From: Bacillota bacterium
Lineage (GTDB): Bacteria; Bacillota; Clostridia; Clostridiales; Clostridiaceae
Length of the DNA: 24,867 nucleotides
Assembly (NCBI GenBank): GCA_030706015.1
Contig: JAUZPI010000065.1
Location: 1 to 24,867, forward strand
Direction: 5' to 3'
Under the pieces are notes generated by a model, which had not been told where the DNA came from, made no database searches, and saw only the letters and a list, made by a program, of their open reading frames with translations. The position numbers and the translations under genes are program-made. Shown piece after piece: positions 6,922 to 14,838 of this stretch. Within the stretch, counting starts at the first letter, position 1, and every line of letters begins with the position of its first letter.

Positions 6922-7800
6922 TTGAGTGAAAGTGACTCTTCTTGTATAGTTATGAGAAGAAAAAAATCTTCCGCTAGAACTTTAGCAAATGTGGCTGTGA
7001 AAAATATACGAAACTCAAAAAAAGAAAAAATGAATTTAATCTGGCTTGAAGCCTCAGGTTGTTCCGGGAATATAATTTCTCTTCTAAATGCAAATAACCC
7101 TGATATAGTTTACTTGTTTAGACAAATGGTTAACTTAAAATTTGATAATAGTATAATGTTGAATGAAAACGAACTGGCTTATGAGGAATTTTTAAATACC
7201 TTAGATACTGACTTTATTTTAGCAGTGGATGGGGCTGTATCTACAAAGGAGGATGGCCGATATAATATTATAGCCAATTATAAAGGTAAACCTATTACTG
7301 CTATGGAGGCAGTTAAATTGGCTGGTGAAAAGGCAAAATATATACTTGCGGTAGGTACCTGTGCTTCCTTTGGAGGAATATCAGCTGCAGCTCCTAATCC
7401 TAGCAAATCTGTAAGTGTAGGTTCACTGGTAAATAAGCAAGTAATTAATTTGCCTGGTTGTCCATGTCATCCAGATTGGGTTATAGGAACTATCGCTAAC
7501 ATCATACTTGCAGGTATGCCGCAGTTAGATAATAAAAATAGACCTGTACTATTCTACGGAACCACTATACATGATAACTGCTCTAGAAGATCATTTTTCG
7601 ATAATAAAATATTTGCTTCAAAACTTGGTGATAAAGAATGCATGTTTAAATTAGGCTGTAGAGGGCCAATTACCAAAACTGATTGTCCTTTGAGAAATTG
7701 GAATTCTCACATTAATTGGCCTGTAGGTGATAACACCCCATGCATTGGCTGTGCTAACGATGCTTTTCCTGATGGAATGGAACCATTTGTTAGATATTAG
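6922..7800 (+). CDS. [NiFe] hydrogenase small subunit (soluble, CxxN variant)
   Basis: This is the electron-transfer subunit holding the Fe-S clusters of a [NiFe] hydrogenase. Ligand motifs in order are WLEASGCSGN, VGTCASFGG, LPGCPCHPDW, TTIHDNC, ECMFKLGCRGP, TDCPLRNWN and PCIGCAND. The first motif is CxxN where most small subunits have CxxC, so the proximal cluster has an unusual ligand. I recall the same change in cyanobacterial uptake HupS. The basic N-terminus (MRRKKSSA) has no hydrophobic stretch, so it is not a Tat signal, and there is no C-terminal anchor; a cytoplasmic enzyme is likely. I choose TTG 6922 because AGTAGGGAG ends 9 nt upstream; TTG 6913 and GTG 6916 are too close to it. 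The large subunit follows after 14 nt. Confidence 0.92.
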   Translation: MSESDSSCIVMRRKKSSARTLANVAVKNIRNSKKEKMNLIWLEASGCSGNIISLLNANNPDIVYLFRQMVNLKFDNSIMLNENELAYEEFLNTLDTDFILAVDGAVSTKEDGRYNIIANYKGKPITAMEAVKLAGEKAKYILAVGTCASFGGISAAAPNPSKSVSVGSLVNKQVINLPGCPCHPDWVIGTIANIILAGMPQLDNKNRPVLFYGTTIHDNCSRRSFFDNKIFASKLGDKECMFKLGCRGPITKTDCPLRNWNSHINWPVGDNTPCIGCANDAFPDGMEPFVRY

Positions 7801-7814
7801 TTTAGGAGGCAAAT

Positions 7815-9242
7815 ATGAGTACCAAAATAGTTCTAGATCCTTTAACTAGGATGAGCGGCTTTTTGGAAATAGAAATTGCAGTTGATAAAAATAAGGTTAT
7901 AGACGCTAAATCACACGGCCTTCTATTTAGAGGCTTTGAAAAAATGCTGGAAGGCAGATCTCCACTTGATGCCACCTATTTTACAGAAAGAATTTGTGGT
8001 ATATGTTCTACAGCACATGCAATAGCTTCAACTACCGCACTAGAAAATGCATTAAATATTACCCCTAACCCAAATAGTAAAATTATAAGAGATCTAATTC
8101 ATAGTGCAGAATTTATTCAAAATCATATACGGCATTTTTACCTTTTTAGTCTGCCTGACTTTTTTGAAGTACCTAATTTAACTGCTCCAAAACCAAAAGA
8201 AACCAGTGATTATAGAATTCCTGATAAGTTCCGTGATAGATTATCTGAAAACTATATAAAATCCATCGAGTTTAGCCGATTAGCCCATGAGTTCTTAGCA
8301 TTGTTTGGCGGCAAGGCCCCCCATAACCACGGTATATTTATTGGAGGTGCTACAGCCAATTTTGATTCTTCTAAATTGATAACAGCCAAAGCCATTCTTA
8401 CTTCAATCAAGGATTTTGTAATAAATTCTATGCTTGAAGATGCAAATATACTTTCAGAGTATTATAGTGACTACTTTCTAAATGGTATAGGACATAAAAA
8501 TGTTATGAGCTATGGTTTGTATGATTACAAGGACATTACCTATGTTAATCCTGCAGTAAGTTTAGATGGACACATTTTTCAACTTAATCCATCAAACATT
8601 ACTGAAAATATATATTATGCTTGGTATGATTATTCTTCAAAAGCTTCATTTGTTAACAATAATTATGAAAATACAACTCCTCTTGAAAATCCGGCGGAAG
8701 ATAATTTATCCAAAACCAGCGGCTATACTTGGATAAAAGCGCCTAGATATAAAGGATATCCTGTAGAAGTTGGCCCCTTGGCTAGAATGATTTTAAGCGG
8801 AATTTATACAAATGGAATATCCACCATGGATAGAATAATTGCTAGAGCACTGGAGACAAAGAAAATAATTGAGTGCATGGAATTACTACTAGATAAAGCA
8901 ACCCCGCAAGAATCCGGTCAGGGAAGATATGAAATCCCAAAAGAATCAAAAGGTAAAGGATTAATAGATACTACACGAGGTGCCCTAGGACATTGGATTA
9001 AAATTAAAAATAAAGTGATTGATAGCTATGATGTAATCACTCCAAGCGCTTGGAACCTATCTCCAAAAGATTCAAGAGGTGTGCGAGGAGTAATGGAGGA
9101 AGCACTAATTGGTACTCACATAGAAAACCAACAAAATCCAGTGGAAATTGGCAGAATAATTCGTTCCTTTGATCCATGTATCTCCTGTGCCACACACGTT
9201 GTAGATTCAAACCATAAACCAATAGTATCTTGGGTTATTTAA
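7815..9242 (+). CDS. [NiFe] hydrogenase large (catalytic) subunit
   Basis: It carries the NiFe(CN)2CO active site for reversible H2 oxidation. The 475 residues have both Ni-binding signatures: RICGICSTAHA near residue 59 and DPCISCATH near the C-terminus. Fourteen residues follow the last His (VVDSNHKPIVSWVI), the expected C-terminal extension removed by a maturation protease. Other family landmarks are LDPLTRMSGFLEIEI, SHGLLFRGFEKMLEGRSP, APHNHGIFIGGATANFD and GPLARM. The ATG has AGGAGG 8 nt upstream. The small subunit precedes it and the matching protease gene follows 2 nt after its stop, so expression is probably coupled. No Hyp nickel or cyanide maturation genes are in the window. Confidence 0.96.
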   Translation: MSTKIVLDPLTRMSGFLEIEIAVDKNKVIDAKSHGLLFRGFEKMLEGRSPLDATYFTERICGICSTAHAIASTTALENALNITPNPNSKIIRDLIHSAEFIQNHIRHFYLFSLPDFFEVPNLTAPKPKETSDYRIPDKFRDRLSENYIKSIEFSRLAHEFLALFGGKAPHNHGIFIGGATANFDSSKLITAKAILTSIKDFVINSMLEDANILSEYYSDYFLNGIGHKNVMSYGLYDYKDITYVNPAVSLDGHIFQLNPSNITENIYYAWYDYSSKASFVNNNYENTTPLENPAEDNLSKTSGYTWIKAPRYKGYPVEVGPLARMILSGIYTNGISTMDRIIARALETKKIIECMELLLDKATPQESGQGRYEIPKESKGKGLIDTTRGALGHWIKIKNKVIDSYDVITPSAWNLSPKDSRGVRGVMEEALIGTHIENQQNPVEIGRIIRSFDPCISCATHVVDSNHKPIVSWVI

Positions 9243-9244
9243 AC

Positions 9245-9697
9245 ATGAGCATAAAATTAATTGCTATAGGCAATAGATTAATGGGAGATGATGGTGCAGC
9301 TATAATTGCTGCTGGTAAGATAAAAGCTACTCTCATAGATAGAGGAATAGAGGTCATAATTGGAGAAACAGATGTAGACTTCTGTCTTGGTGTAATAAAT
9401 GATAATGATTTTGTATTTATTTTAGATTCTACTCAATACGGTATAAGCCCAGGCTCAATAAGTCTTATACCTTTAAAAGACCATAAAAGCTATGGAAAGC
9501 CCTCCTATTCTCAGCATGAGATAAGCTTAATTAAAGCTTTAAATATTTATAAACCTCATGTAATGGGTTATATTATCGGTATAGAGGCTGCGGTAATTGA
9601 ATTTAACTTGAATCTAAGTTCTCAGATTGATAGCAGACTTAACTCTATTTCCACCAAGATAATCGAAGTTATTGATAACGTTTTAAATAAATTGTAA
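9245..9697 (+). CDS. Hydrogenase maturation protease (HycI/HybD family)
   Basis: It is predicted to cleave the C-terminal extension of the large subunit after nickel insertion. The N-terminus has the family motif GNRLMGDDGAA with the conserved Asp. An acidic residue in FILDSTQYG and the His in YSQHEISL complete the Ni-sensing site seen in HybD. The length of 150 residues is normal. I place the start at ATG 9245 (MSIKLIAIGN), 2 nt after the large-subunit stop. An in-frame TTG at 9230 would overlap the large subunit and adds only MGYLN. No strong ribosome site is visible, so translation probably depends on the upstream gene. Co-location with its substrate gene supports the assignment. Confidence 0.92.
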   Translation: MSIKLIAIGNRLMGDDGAAIIAAGKIKATLIDRGIEVIIGETDVDFCLGVINDNDFVFILDSTQYGISPGSISLIPLKDHKSYGKPSYSQHEISLIKALNIYKPHVMGYIIGIEAAVIEFNLNLSSQIDSRLNSISTKIIEVIDNVLNKL

Positions 9698-9704
9698 TAT
9701 AAGA

Positions 9705-9746
9705 GGAGGACACTAAGTATATAATACTCAGGGTCCTCCATTTTTT
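9705..9746 (+). terminator. Rho-independent terminator of the hydrogenase cluster
   Basis: GGAGGAC (9705-9711) pairs with GTCCTCC (9733-9739). An inner AGTAT/ATACT pairing extends the stem, and TTTTTT follows at 9741-9746. It begins 7 nt after the protease stop, so it ends the four-gene transcript. Confidence 0.9.
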
Positions 9747-9908
9747 ATTACCTATATACGCAAAATAATTTATTATATAATATCAAACTTCCCCAATAGC
9801 TCCTATAACTCCAATCTCCGTACCATCACAACTTATGGTATTTGCTTTATGCCGTACTTTAAGAATCGCTTCTATTTAAAACATATTTTTTATGCCAATG
9901 ATTTATCA

Positions 9909-10781
9909 TTAATTATATATATCAGAAAACTCTATTTTAATCCTATCTACCCTATTTTCATTTATACATATATTATTAGTATCAGCAGAATTCTCATCCT
10001 CATCTACTAATTTTACAGGTAGTACAATTCTAAACTCGCTGCCTTGACCTAGAGTACTTTCTAATTGAATAATTCCTTCATGCAAAGTTACCAATTCCTT
10101 CACTAGAGATAGACCAATGCCGCTTCCTTCCTTATTTTTGGCTAAGGATTTATCTACTTGAACAAATTTTTCAAATATTTAGGATTGTTTTTCTATAGGT
10201 ATTCCAACTCCTGTATCCTTAACAGATATAACAACAACTTCATTTCTATCATATATACTGACTTCTATATTTCCGTGGCTTGGAGTAAATTTTATAGCAT
10301 TTGACAATAAATTAAGTATAATTCTTTCCATAGCATCTGGATCGAATGCCATAATTTTTTCTTCAATTTCTGTATCAAAAACAATAGAAATACCTTTACT
10401 TTCAACATAAACAGCAACTGACAATACAATACTTTCCACCACATTAACAATGTCCTTATTTTGAAGCTGAGTAAAAAAATGACCAGCGTCAATCTTGGTT
10501 ATATCTATAAGATTACCAATAATTCTAAATAGTCTGTAGCAGTTTTGCCTCATTATACCTATGTACTTTTCCACACTTTCTTGTTCATCCTTAAAAGCAC
10601 AAGTTTTCAATTCTATAATTTGAAGAGCACTAAATATCAGATTTAATGGTGTTCTCAATTCATGTGAAATATTAGAAAAAAAGTCCGCTTTCAGTTTGTC
10701 ACAACACGTCATTGCTTTAATAAGTTTTTCATCTTCTTCACCTTTACTCATAGTGCTATCTTCCCTTTCATGATTCTTCAT
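9909..10781 (-). pseudogene. Sensor histidine kinase interrupted by an in-frame stop
   Basis: This is a cytoplasmic two-component kinase core with no membrane segment and no recognisable sensor domain. The dimerisation/phosphoacceptor helix has FFSNISHELRTPLNLI, with the phospho-His about 40 residues in. The ATPase domain has the N box (NLLSNAIKFTP) and DTGVGIP. Then TAA at 10179-10181 interrupts the same frame after EKQS. Translation resumes in frame as IFEKFVQVD, followed by the G2 box GSGIGLSLVKELV and the final strands, to TAA at 9909. The N-terminal product (about 200 residues) would lack the F and G2 boxes needed to hold ATP. The start at ATG 10781 is chosen because AGGGTGA lies upstream; ATG 10787 is also possible. 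No response regulator gene is nearby. A single-base error or stop readthrough are alternatives. Confidence 0.85.
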
Positions 10782-10807
10782 TACCATTCACCCTATTTTT
10801 CTATTAT

Positions 10808-10885
10808 TTACTTTACACCAACTTGCAAATTGATTAATTCATCAGTACTATTATTTTTAATTACTTCATTGTAATATTTTAACAA
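10808..10885 (-). CDS. Possible 25-codon leader ORF upstream of the kinase
   Basis: In the kinase leader, a TTG at 10885 behind GGGAAG opens a 25-codon frame encoding LLKYYNEVIKNNS and onward, ending at TAA 10808-10810. It is out of frame with the kinase. The peptide looks amphipathic and helical. The ribosome-site spacing is tight and the region is AT-rich, so this may be chance. No homologue is recognised. Confidence 0.2.
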   Translation of the reverse strand: MLKYYNEVIKNNSTDELINLQVGVK

Positions 10886-10911
10886 CTTCCCTATATCTAT
10901 TTATATTCAAT

Positions 10912-10927
10912 GTTAACGTTAACCCAA
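10912..10927. promoter_or_regulatory. LacI-type operator 1, at the kinase transcription start
   Basis: GTTAACGTTAAC (10912-10923) is a perfect 12-bp palindrome centred on CG, as LacI-family operators usually are. The core ACGTTAACCCAA (10916-10927) recurs exactly at 11099-11110 before the LacI gene. It lies directly downstream of the kinase promoter's -10, over the expected start site, the classic repressor position. Confidence 0.75.
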
Positions 10928-10931
10928 GAAT

Positions 10932-10960
10932 ATATTACCATTTCATAGAAAAAACGTCAA
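10932..10960 (-). promoter_or_regulatory. Sigma-A promoter of the histidine kinase
   Basis: Minus strand: -35 TTGACG (10955-10960), a 17-nt spacer, and -10 TAATAT (10932-10937). Operator 1 follows within a few nt. The leader to the kinase start is about 145 nt. Confidence 0.75.
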
Positions 10961-11032
10961 CATTATTTTAGCTATGCGTAAGTTTATTCATATTATTCCA
11001 CTATATTCATAAAGATATAATATAATACATTA

Positions 11033-11061
11033 TTGCAAATTTGGTTAACATCCTCTATAAT
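11033..11061 (+). promoter_or_regulatory. Sigma-A promoter of the LacI-family gene
   Basis: -35 TTGCAA (11033-11038), a 17-nt spacer, and a perfect -10 TATAAT (11056-11061). The spacer holds a further operator-like half-site, TTTGGTTAAC (11040-11049). Operator 2 lies about 30 nt downstream of the -10. Confidence 0.82.
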
Positions 11062-11090
11062 TGCATTAGAAATGTAAATAAATCGTAAAT

Positions 11091-11110
11091 TTTGTTGTAC
11101 GTTAACCCAA
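11091..11110. promoter_or_regulatory. LacI-type operator 2, in the LacI gene leader
   Basis: TTTGTTGTAC-GTTAACCCAA is an imperfect palindrome centred on CG. Its right half repeats the 12-mer ACGTTAACCCAA of operator 1, 183 bp away. It ends just before the AAAAAGGAG ribosome site, so binding should block transcription of the regulator's own gene. Autoregulation is inferred. Confidence 0.65.
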
Positions 11111-11128
11111 TTAAAAAGGAGTATCATC

Positions 11129-12124
11129 ATGGTTACTTTAAAAGATATAGCAAAAGAAGCTGGTGTCAGCATTATGACAGTTTCTCGTGTTATCAATGGT
11201 AATAAATCAAAAGTTTCAGAAGAAACAACTAAAAGAGTTCTAGCTATCATAAAAAAAAGAGGTTATGTACCAAACTCATCAGCAAGAAGCCTCTCTGCAA
11301 AACACTCCCAAATTATATCCATTATCATACACGGAAACGGAAATTGTTTTAGGGACGCTTATTTTTCCACCATGTTTGGAAGTATCGCGCAATATGTTCA
11401 GTCACATGATTACTATACAATGATAAATTTTGTAAACGACTACCGTGACATCACCAAGCGCCTGCACACCTGGAAGGTTGATGGTGCAATCTTACTTGGA
11501 ACCTTTGATAAAGATATTCTCCAAATTAAGGAGGACAATCAGATTCCTCTAGTTTTTATAGACAGTTATAGTCCTATTCGACAGATTACCAATGTTGGAA
11601 TTGATGATTATAAAGGTGGTGTTCTTGCTGCTAAGCATTTTATAGAGCGTGGTCATCGTAGTTTTGCCTTTGTAGGAACTTCTCTAGATTTTAGTGGTGT
11701 TACTAAGCATCGCCTGCAAGGATTTAAAGATACCATTATAAATGCTGGTCTAACGCTTAAGCCAGAGCATATCCTTACAATAGACGAAAATCCTAATTTA
11801 ACTAAGAAAATTGTTCATTTCAAGGAGCCAATAACTGCAATATTCGCAACATCCGATATTATAGCTATCAATCTAATTAACGAAATCACAAACATGGGAT
11901 TACGAATTCCAGAGGATTACTCTATTATTGGCTTTGATAATGTCCCATCCAGTTATTATGTGACACCTAAACTAACAACTATTTCCCAGGATATTAATCG
12001 AAAGGCTCAGATTGCAAGTGATATTCTATTTCGGCATATTAGTGACCATACTGTCCAATCAGAAAGCATTGTTCTTGATGTGCAGCTGATTGAACGTGAT
12101 TCCGTTCGCACAATTATCCGTTGA
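11129..12124 (+). CDS. LacI-family transcriptional regulator
   Basis: This is a DNA-binding repressor or activator of the LacI/GalR type. The N-terminal helix-turn-helix reads VTLKDIAKEAGVSIMTVSRVING, followed by the hinge helix region NSSARSLSAKHS. The periplasmic-binding-like core follows, with KVDGAILLG, PLVFIDSY, GGVLAAKHFIERGH, ITAIFATSDIIAINL and DYSIIGFDNVPSSYYVTPKLTTI, the last typical of sugar-binding members. At 331 residues it is full length. The ATG has AAGGAG 8 nt upstream. No sugar transport or catabolic genes adjoin it, so the effector is unknown. Its likely targets are the two operators at 10912 and 11091, which would make it a regulator of itself and the divergent kinase. Confidence 0.95.
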   Translation: MVTLKDIAKEAGVSIMTVSRVINGNKSKVSEETTKRVLAIIKKRGYVPNSSARSLSAKHSQIISIIIHGNGNCFRDAYFSTMFGSIAQYVQSHDYYTMINFVNDYRDITKRLHTWKVDGAILLGTFDKDILQIKEDNQIPLVFIDSYSPIRQITNVGIDDYKGGVLAAKHFIERGHRSFAFVGTSLDFSGVTKHRLQGFKDTIINAGLTLKPEHILTIDENPNLTKKIVHFKEPITAIFATSDIIAINLINEITNMGLRIPEDYSIIGFDNVPSSYYVTPKLTTISQDINRKAQIASDILFRHISDHTVQSESIVLDVQLIERDSVRTIIR

Positions 12125-12133
12125 TAATTGCTT

Positions 12134-12169
12134 AAAGATCAGACTTGGAATTATGCAAATCTGATCTTT
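12134..12169 (+). terminator. Terminator of the LacI-family gene
   Basis: AAAGATCAGA (12134-12143) pairs perfectly with TCTGATCTTT (12160-12169). The following sequence, ATTAATG, is only weakly U-rich. It lies 10 nt after the stop codon. Confidence 0.75.
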
Positions 12170-12331
12170 ATTAATGTGCAAAATTTTAGGCAAATTGTTT
12201 CATGTTATTATTTATTATCTTTTCTATTTCTCCACTATTTCACTCATATTTACCTATTTTTAAAAGTGTACCCATTATTTATTTCCCGCATATTATTATA
12301 TAGTGTTTAAAAACTTTTCGGAGGCATATTA

Positions 12332-12664
12332 ATGTATAGAAACAATGATCAAGATCTTAACCAAAACGAAAACCTAGAATATACTCGTAATCATCATCAT
12401 GAAATGTGCTGCCCTATGATGTACGGCTGCCCTATGATGCAAGGACAGCAAATGATGCAAGGACAGCAAATGATGCAAGGACAGCAAATGATGTATAGTG
12501 ATGATCCTGCGGATCCAGATCCTGATCCTCGTCGCCCATTTTTCTTTGGAAATCCATTTTTCTTTGGAAATCCATTTTTCTTCGCGAACCCATTTTTCTT
12601 TGAAAGACCATTTTTCCGTCCTAGACCATTCTTCCATCATAGACCATTTTTCCATCATAGATGA
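12332..12664 (+). CDS. Low-complexity hexapeptide-repeat protein
   Basis: I do not recognise a family. The 110 residues divide into a polar N-terminus with HHHEMCCPMMYGCPMM, three MMQGQQ hexapeptides, an acidic linker (DDPADPDPDP), and seven C-terminal hexapeptides starting PFF: PFFFGN twice, PFFFAN, PFFFER, PFFRPR and PFFHHR twice. The last unit is followed directly by the stop. It has no signal peptide or hydrophobic helix. The ATG has CGGAGG 8 nt upstream, and a terminator hairpin follows, so it forms a single-gene unit. The composition (Met, His, Cys, Phe, Pro) resembles that of spore-coat or other structural proteins, and His/Met/Cys clusters might bind metal; both are guesses. The reading frame is believable because the repeats keep the 18-bp frame exactly. 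Confidence 0.75.
   Translation: MYRNNDQDLNQNENLEYTRNHHHEMCCPMMYGCPMMQGQQMMQGQQMMQGQQMMYSDDPADPDPDPRRPFFFGNPFFFGNPFFFANPFFFERPFFRPRPFFHHRPFFHHR
12434..12487 (+). repeat. Three perfect 18-bp tandem units (MMQGQQ)
   Basis: ATGATGCAAGGACAGCAA occurs three times head to tail without mismatch (12434-12451, 12452-12469, 12470-12487), and a partial ATGATG follows. Each unit encodes MMQGQQ. Identical copies suggest recent expansion by slippage. Confidence 0.95.
12536..12661 (+). repeat. Seven 18-bp units encoding PFFxxx
   Basis: Seven consecutive 18-bp units each begin CCATTYTTC. The first two (12536-12571) are identical. The others diverge at the last three codons, and the final two encode PFFHHR. 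The array ends exactly at the stop codon at 12662. The divergence gradient suggests older amplification than in the MMQGQQ array. Confidence 0.93.
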
Positions 12665-12685
12665 AATAAAAAATTGATAATTTAA

Positions 12686-12717
12686 AATATAGCTACAGTT
12701 TAGGCTGTAGCTATATT
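12686..12717. terminator. Terminator hairpin between convergent genes
   Basis: AATATAGCTACAG (12686-12698) pairs perfectly over 13 bp with CTGTAGCTATATT (12705-12717), with a 6-nt loop. It lies 22 nt after the hexapeptide-repeat gene and 100 nt beyond the end of the 665-residue surface-protein gene. On the minus strand, TTTTAAATT and then TTTTTT follow, so it could serve both directions. Confidence 0.8.
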
Positions 12718-12817
12718 CTCTCCTATATAAAAGAAATAACCTCCAAACTATATACTAAATGTTCCAAAGATGAGTTTTCTCAGCCACACATATTGTAAAT
12801 CCGTAATTTCTGCTTAT

Positions 12818-14815
12818 CTACTCTCTGTCCTCCTTTAAGCTACTATTTTCTTTTTTCCTAAAATTAGTCATTAAGGTTGATATTCTAAGAATAAATACTA
12901 ATATTATCAATAAAATTAATAACACTTTCCAATTTACTTTACTTGACGTACTTTCAACTTTTTTAACGGCTTTAATTTCTTTAACTCCAACTTTTGCGTC
13001 TTTATTTGAGTCTGGAACGCCTGCTACCGAATTTCTTTTTTCATCTTCATCATTTATAATTGATGCATTATTTATTGCTGATTCTGCCTTAGTTTTATCC
13101 TGTACTAAATTTAAATTACCACTATTTATAGCCTGAAGCGCTTTTCCGTTAGCTGCTATAATTTCACTTTTAGAATCAGGTTGTACTACTGTGTTAAAAT
13201 TTAATGTGTTTGATATACCATTGGGGGCAACTGGTACATAACTATCTAATGTTCTACAGGTAATAGATGGTCCATCATCACTCCAATTATCAGAATCATC
13301 TCCTGCTTCTACCTTAAAAGAATATTCAGTATCTGCTGCTAGATTATTAATATTAAAGGAGGTATTATTTCCATCCACAGTCTTAATTAACGCTCCATTT
13401 TGAAAAATCCTATAACTTGTTACAGCTACATCATCACTAGCTGAAGTCCAAATTAATGTAACACTATCCTTAGTGAGGTTTAAAATATTAATTTTACTGC
13501 CTTCTAACCAATAGGGTACTTTTGTTTCAATGGGAGTCTTTACTTCTACCTCATTGGAAAAACCACTTTCAACAGTATCACCTTTAGCTCCTGTTATGAC
13601 ATTAGCATTGCTTAAAGTAGAAATTCTAAAATAGTAAGTGGTATTAGCTTTAAGTCCGCAATTTGTTGTATCAAAGGAGGTACCTGTTATTGGACAACTA
13701 TTTAATTTTACATAGTTCCAATACTTATCAGTACTTGCATAAATATTGTATCCTGTGGGTGCCGGTGAAATATAGGCAGGACCAGAATCTCCTGATATAT
13801 TTACAGCAGCATTAGAAGATGGTGCTATATTACTCCAATCTATTTTTACGTTATTACCTTTTATTATTGCTACTGGATTTCCACTACTGAATTTATTTGA
13901 AACTGTACTTCCTGCTGTGTGAAAAACAATCGAATGTTCTGATATAACTTGCCCATTTACTAATTCCATTTCTGGAATAACAACCTCATATTGAGCACCT
14001 TGCTCTAAATTATAGCAGGGAGCTGTATGAGAACCAACTGTCAAAGGAATAACTATACTATTGTGATCATCATTAATTACTGGTGCAAAGATATCTGCAT
14101 TTTTGTTAGGAATAGTGTCTGTTCCTGTATATAAATAATTATCGTATCTTAATTGTATTCCATTTTTCTTAATAATTAGGTTTTGCTGAAGCTGAGTATA
14201 GTTTTTTATAGGTATACTTGAAGTAATCCATATGTTTCCCTCAACAGGTACATTGGCTGCATTATTCATAGGCCATGATTTTATAATTTCTTCGCTTGAA
14301 ACAGAGTACTCACTATTACTATTTGGATTTGCAAATGTATTAGGAATTGTGAATGAAATCATTTGATCAGTGTGAGAACTAAACCAACCTAATGAACCTG
14401 ACCCATAAGTAATATTATTGTTTATTACCACAGTATATATTTCCCCTGACTTAAAGGCACCTTTTGCAGTAGTTAATATAAAATTTGAACCTGAGGGCAG
14501 CTGACCTTTTAATCCCGAAAAATTTAGTCCTGAATCTACAGTCAAATCGTTAATAGCTATACTTTCCCCTTCGGAATTAGTTCCATGAAAAATATGAAAT
14601 TCAGCTGCTTCAACGATGGGGTTGGACTTATCAGTAAATATCTGTAGAGTATGATCATCTATTACCCTATACCCCATTAAATTAGGAGCTTTTCCTTGGG
14701 GGGTATAACTATTCAAAGCAAAAGTTTTTATGGGAAAAGTTAGCGTTGTAATAACAATAAATACCTGTAACATTACACTTATCCTCTTAATGAGTTGTAC
14801 CTTTTTACTATTCAT
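12818..14815 (-). CDS. Secreted, membrane-anchored surface protein with Ig-like and FnIII domains
   Basis: The 665 residues have an N-terminal signal peptide (about 1-34, basic then hydrophobic). An Ig-like/SbsA-type region follows (about 40-300; MGYRVIDDHTLQIFTDK, then FTIPN strands). Next come two fibronectin type III domains (about 313-427, with PTGYNIYASTDKYWNYV; and about 434-522, with DTEYSFKVEAGD), then a charged linker. A C-terminal membrane helix (about 629-650) ends in basic residues, with no LPXTG motif. The ATG has GGAGG 9 nt upstream. It is the last gene of a four-gene run, 23 nt after the membrane-protein gene. Its second FnIII closely resembles one in the 1717-residue protein, and its N-terminal plan and first FnIII resemble the secreted protein at 22606. 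A role in adhesion or ligand capture is inferred; the ligand is unknown. Confidence 0.85.
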   Translation of the reverse strand: MNSKKVQLIKRISVMLQVFIVITTLTFPIKTFALNSYTPQGKAPNLMGYRVIDDHTLQIFTDKSNPIVEAAEFHIFHGTNSEGESIAINDLTVDSGLNFSGLKGQLPSGSNFILTTAKGAFKSGEIYTVVINNNITYGSGSLGWFSSHTDQMISFTIPNTFANPNSNSEYSVSSEEIIKSWPMNNAANVPVEGNIWITSSIPIKNYTQLQQNLIIKKNGIQLRYDNYLYTGTDTIPNKNADIFAPVINDDHNSIVIPLTVGSHTAPCYNLEQGAQYEVVIPEMELVNGQVISEHSIVFHTAGSTVSNKFSSGNPVAIIKGNNVKIDWSNIAPSSNAAVNISGDSGPAYISPAPTGYNIYASTDKYWNYVKLNSCPITGTSFDTTNCGLKANTTYYFRISTLSNANVITGAKGDTVESGFSNEVEVKTPIETKVPYWLEGSKINILNLTKDSVTLIWTSASDDVAVTSYRIFQNGALIKTVDGNNTSFNINNLAADTEYSFKVEAGDDSDNWSDDGPSITCRTLDSYVPVAPNGISNTLNFNTVVQPDSKSEIIAANGKALQAINSGNLNLVQDKTKAESAINNASIINDEDEKRNSVAGVPDSNKDAKVGVKEIKAVKKVESTSSKVNWKVLLILLIILVFILRISTLMTNFRKKENSSLKEDRE

Positions 14816-14838
14816 TGATCCCTGCCTCCTTTAAAGCA

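Noticed and set aside
9785..9870. Minus-strand open stretch downstream of the kinase reading AILKVRHKANTISCDGTEIG, like the end of a sensor or other domain
   Set aside because: Only about 28 codons, no start or ribosome site, and no family I can name; possibly a gene remnant but not supportable.
10993..11250. 85-codon minus-strand ORF over the LacI start
   Set aside because: It overlaps the LacI promoter, operator and DNA-binding domain in antisense; a shadow frame.
12128..12310. 60-codon plus-strand ORF after the LacI gene
   Set aside because: It runs through the LacI terminator hairpin, has no ribosome site and encodes an AT-rich, arbitrary-looking peptide.
12374..12658. 94-codon minus-strand ORF over the hexapeptide-repeat gene
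   Set aside because: It is the antisense reading of the 18-bp repeats; the plus frame has the ribosome site and stop placement.
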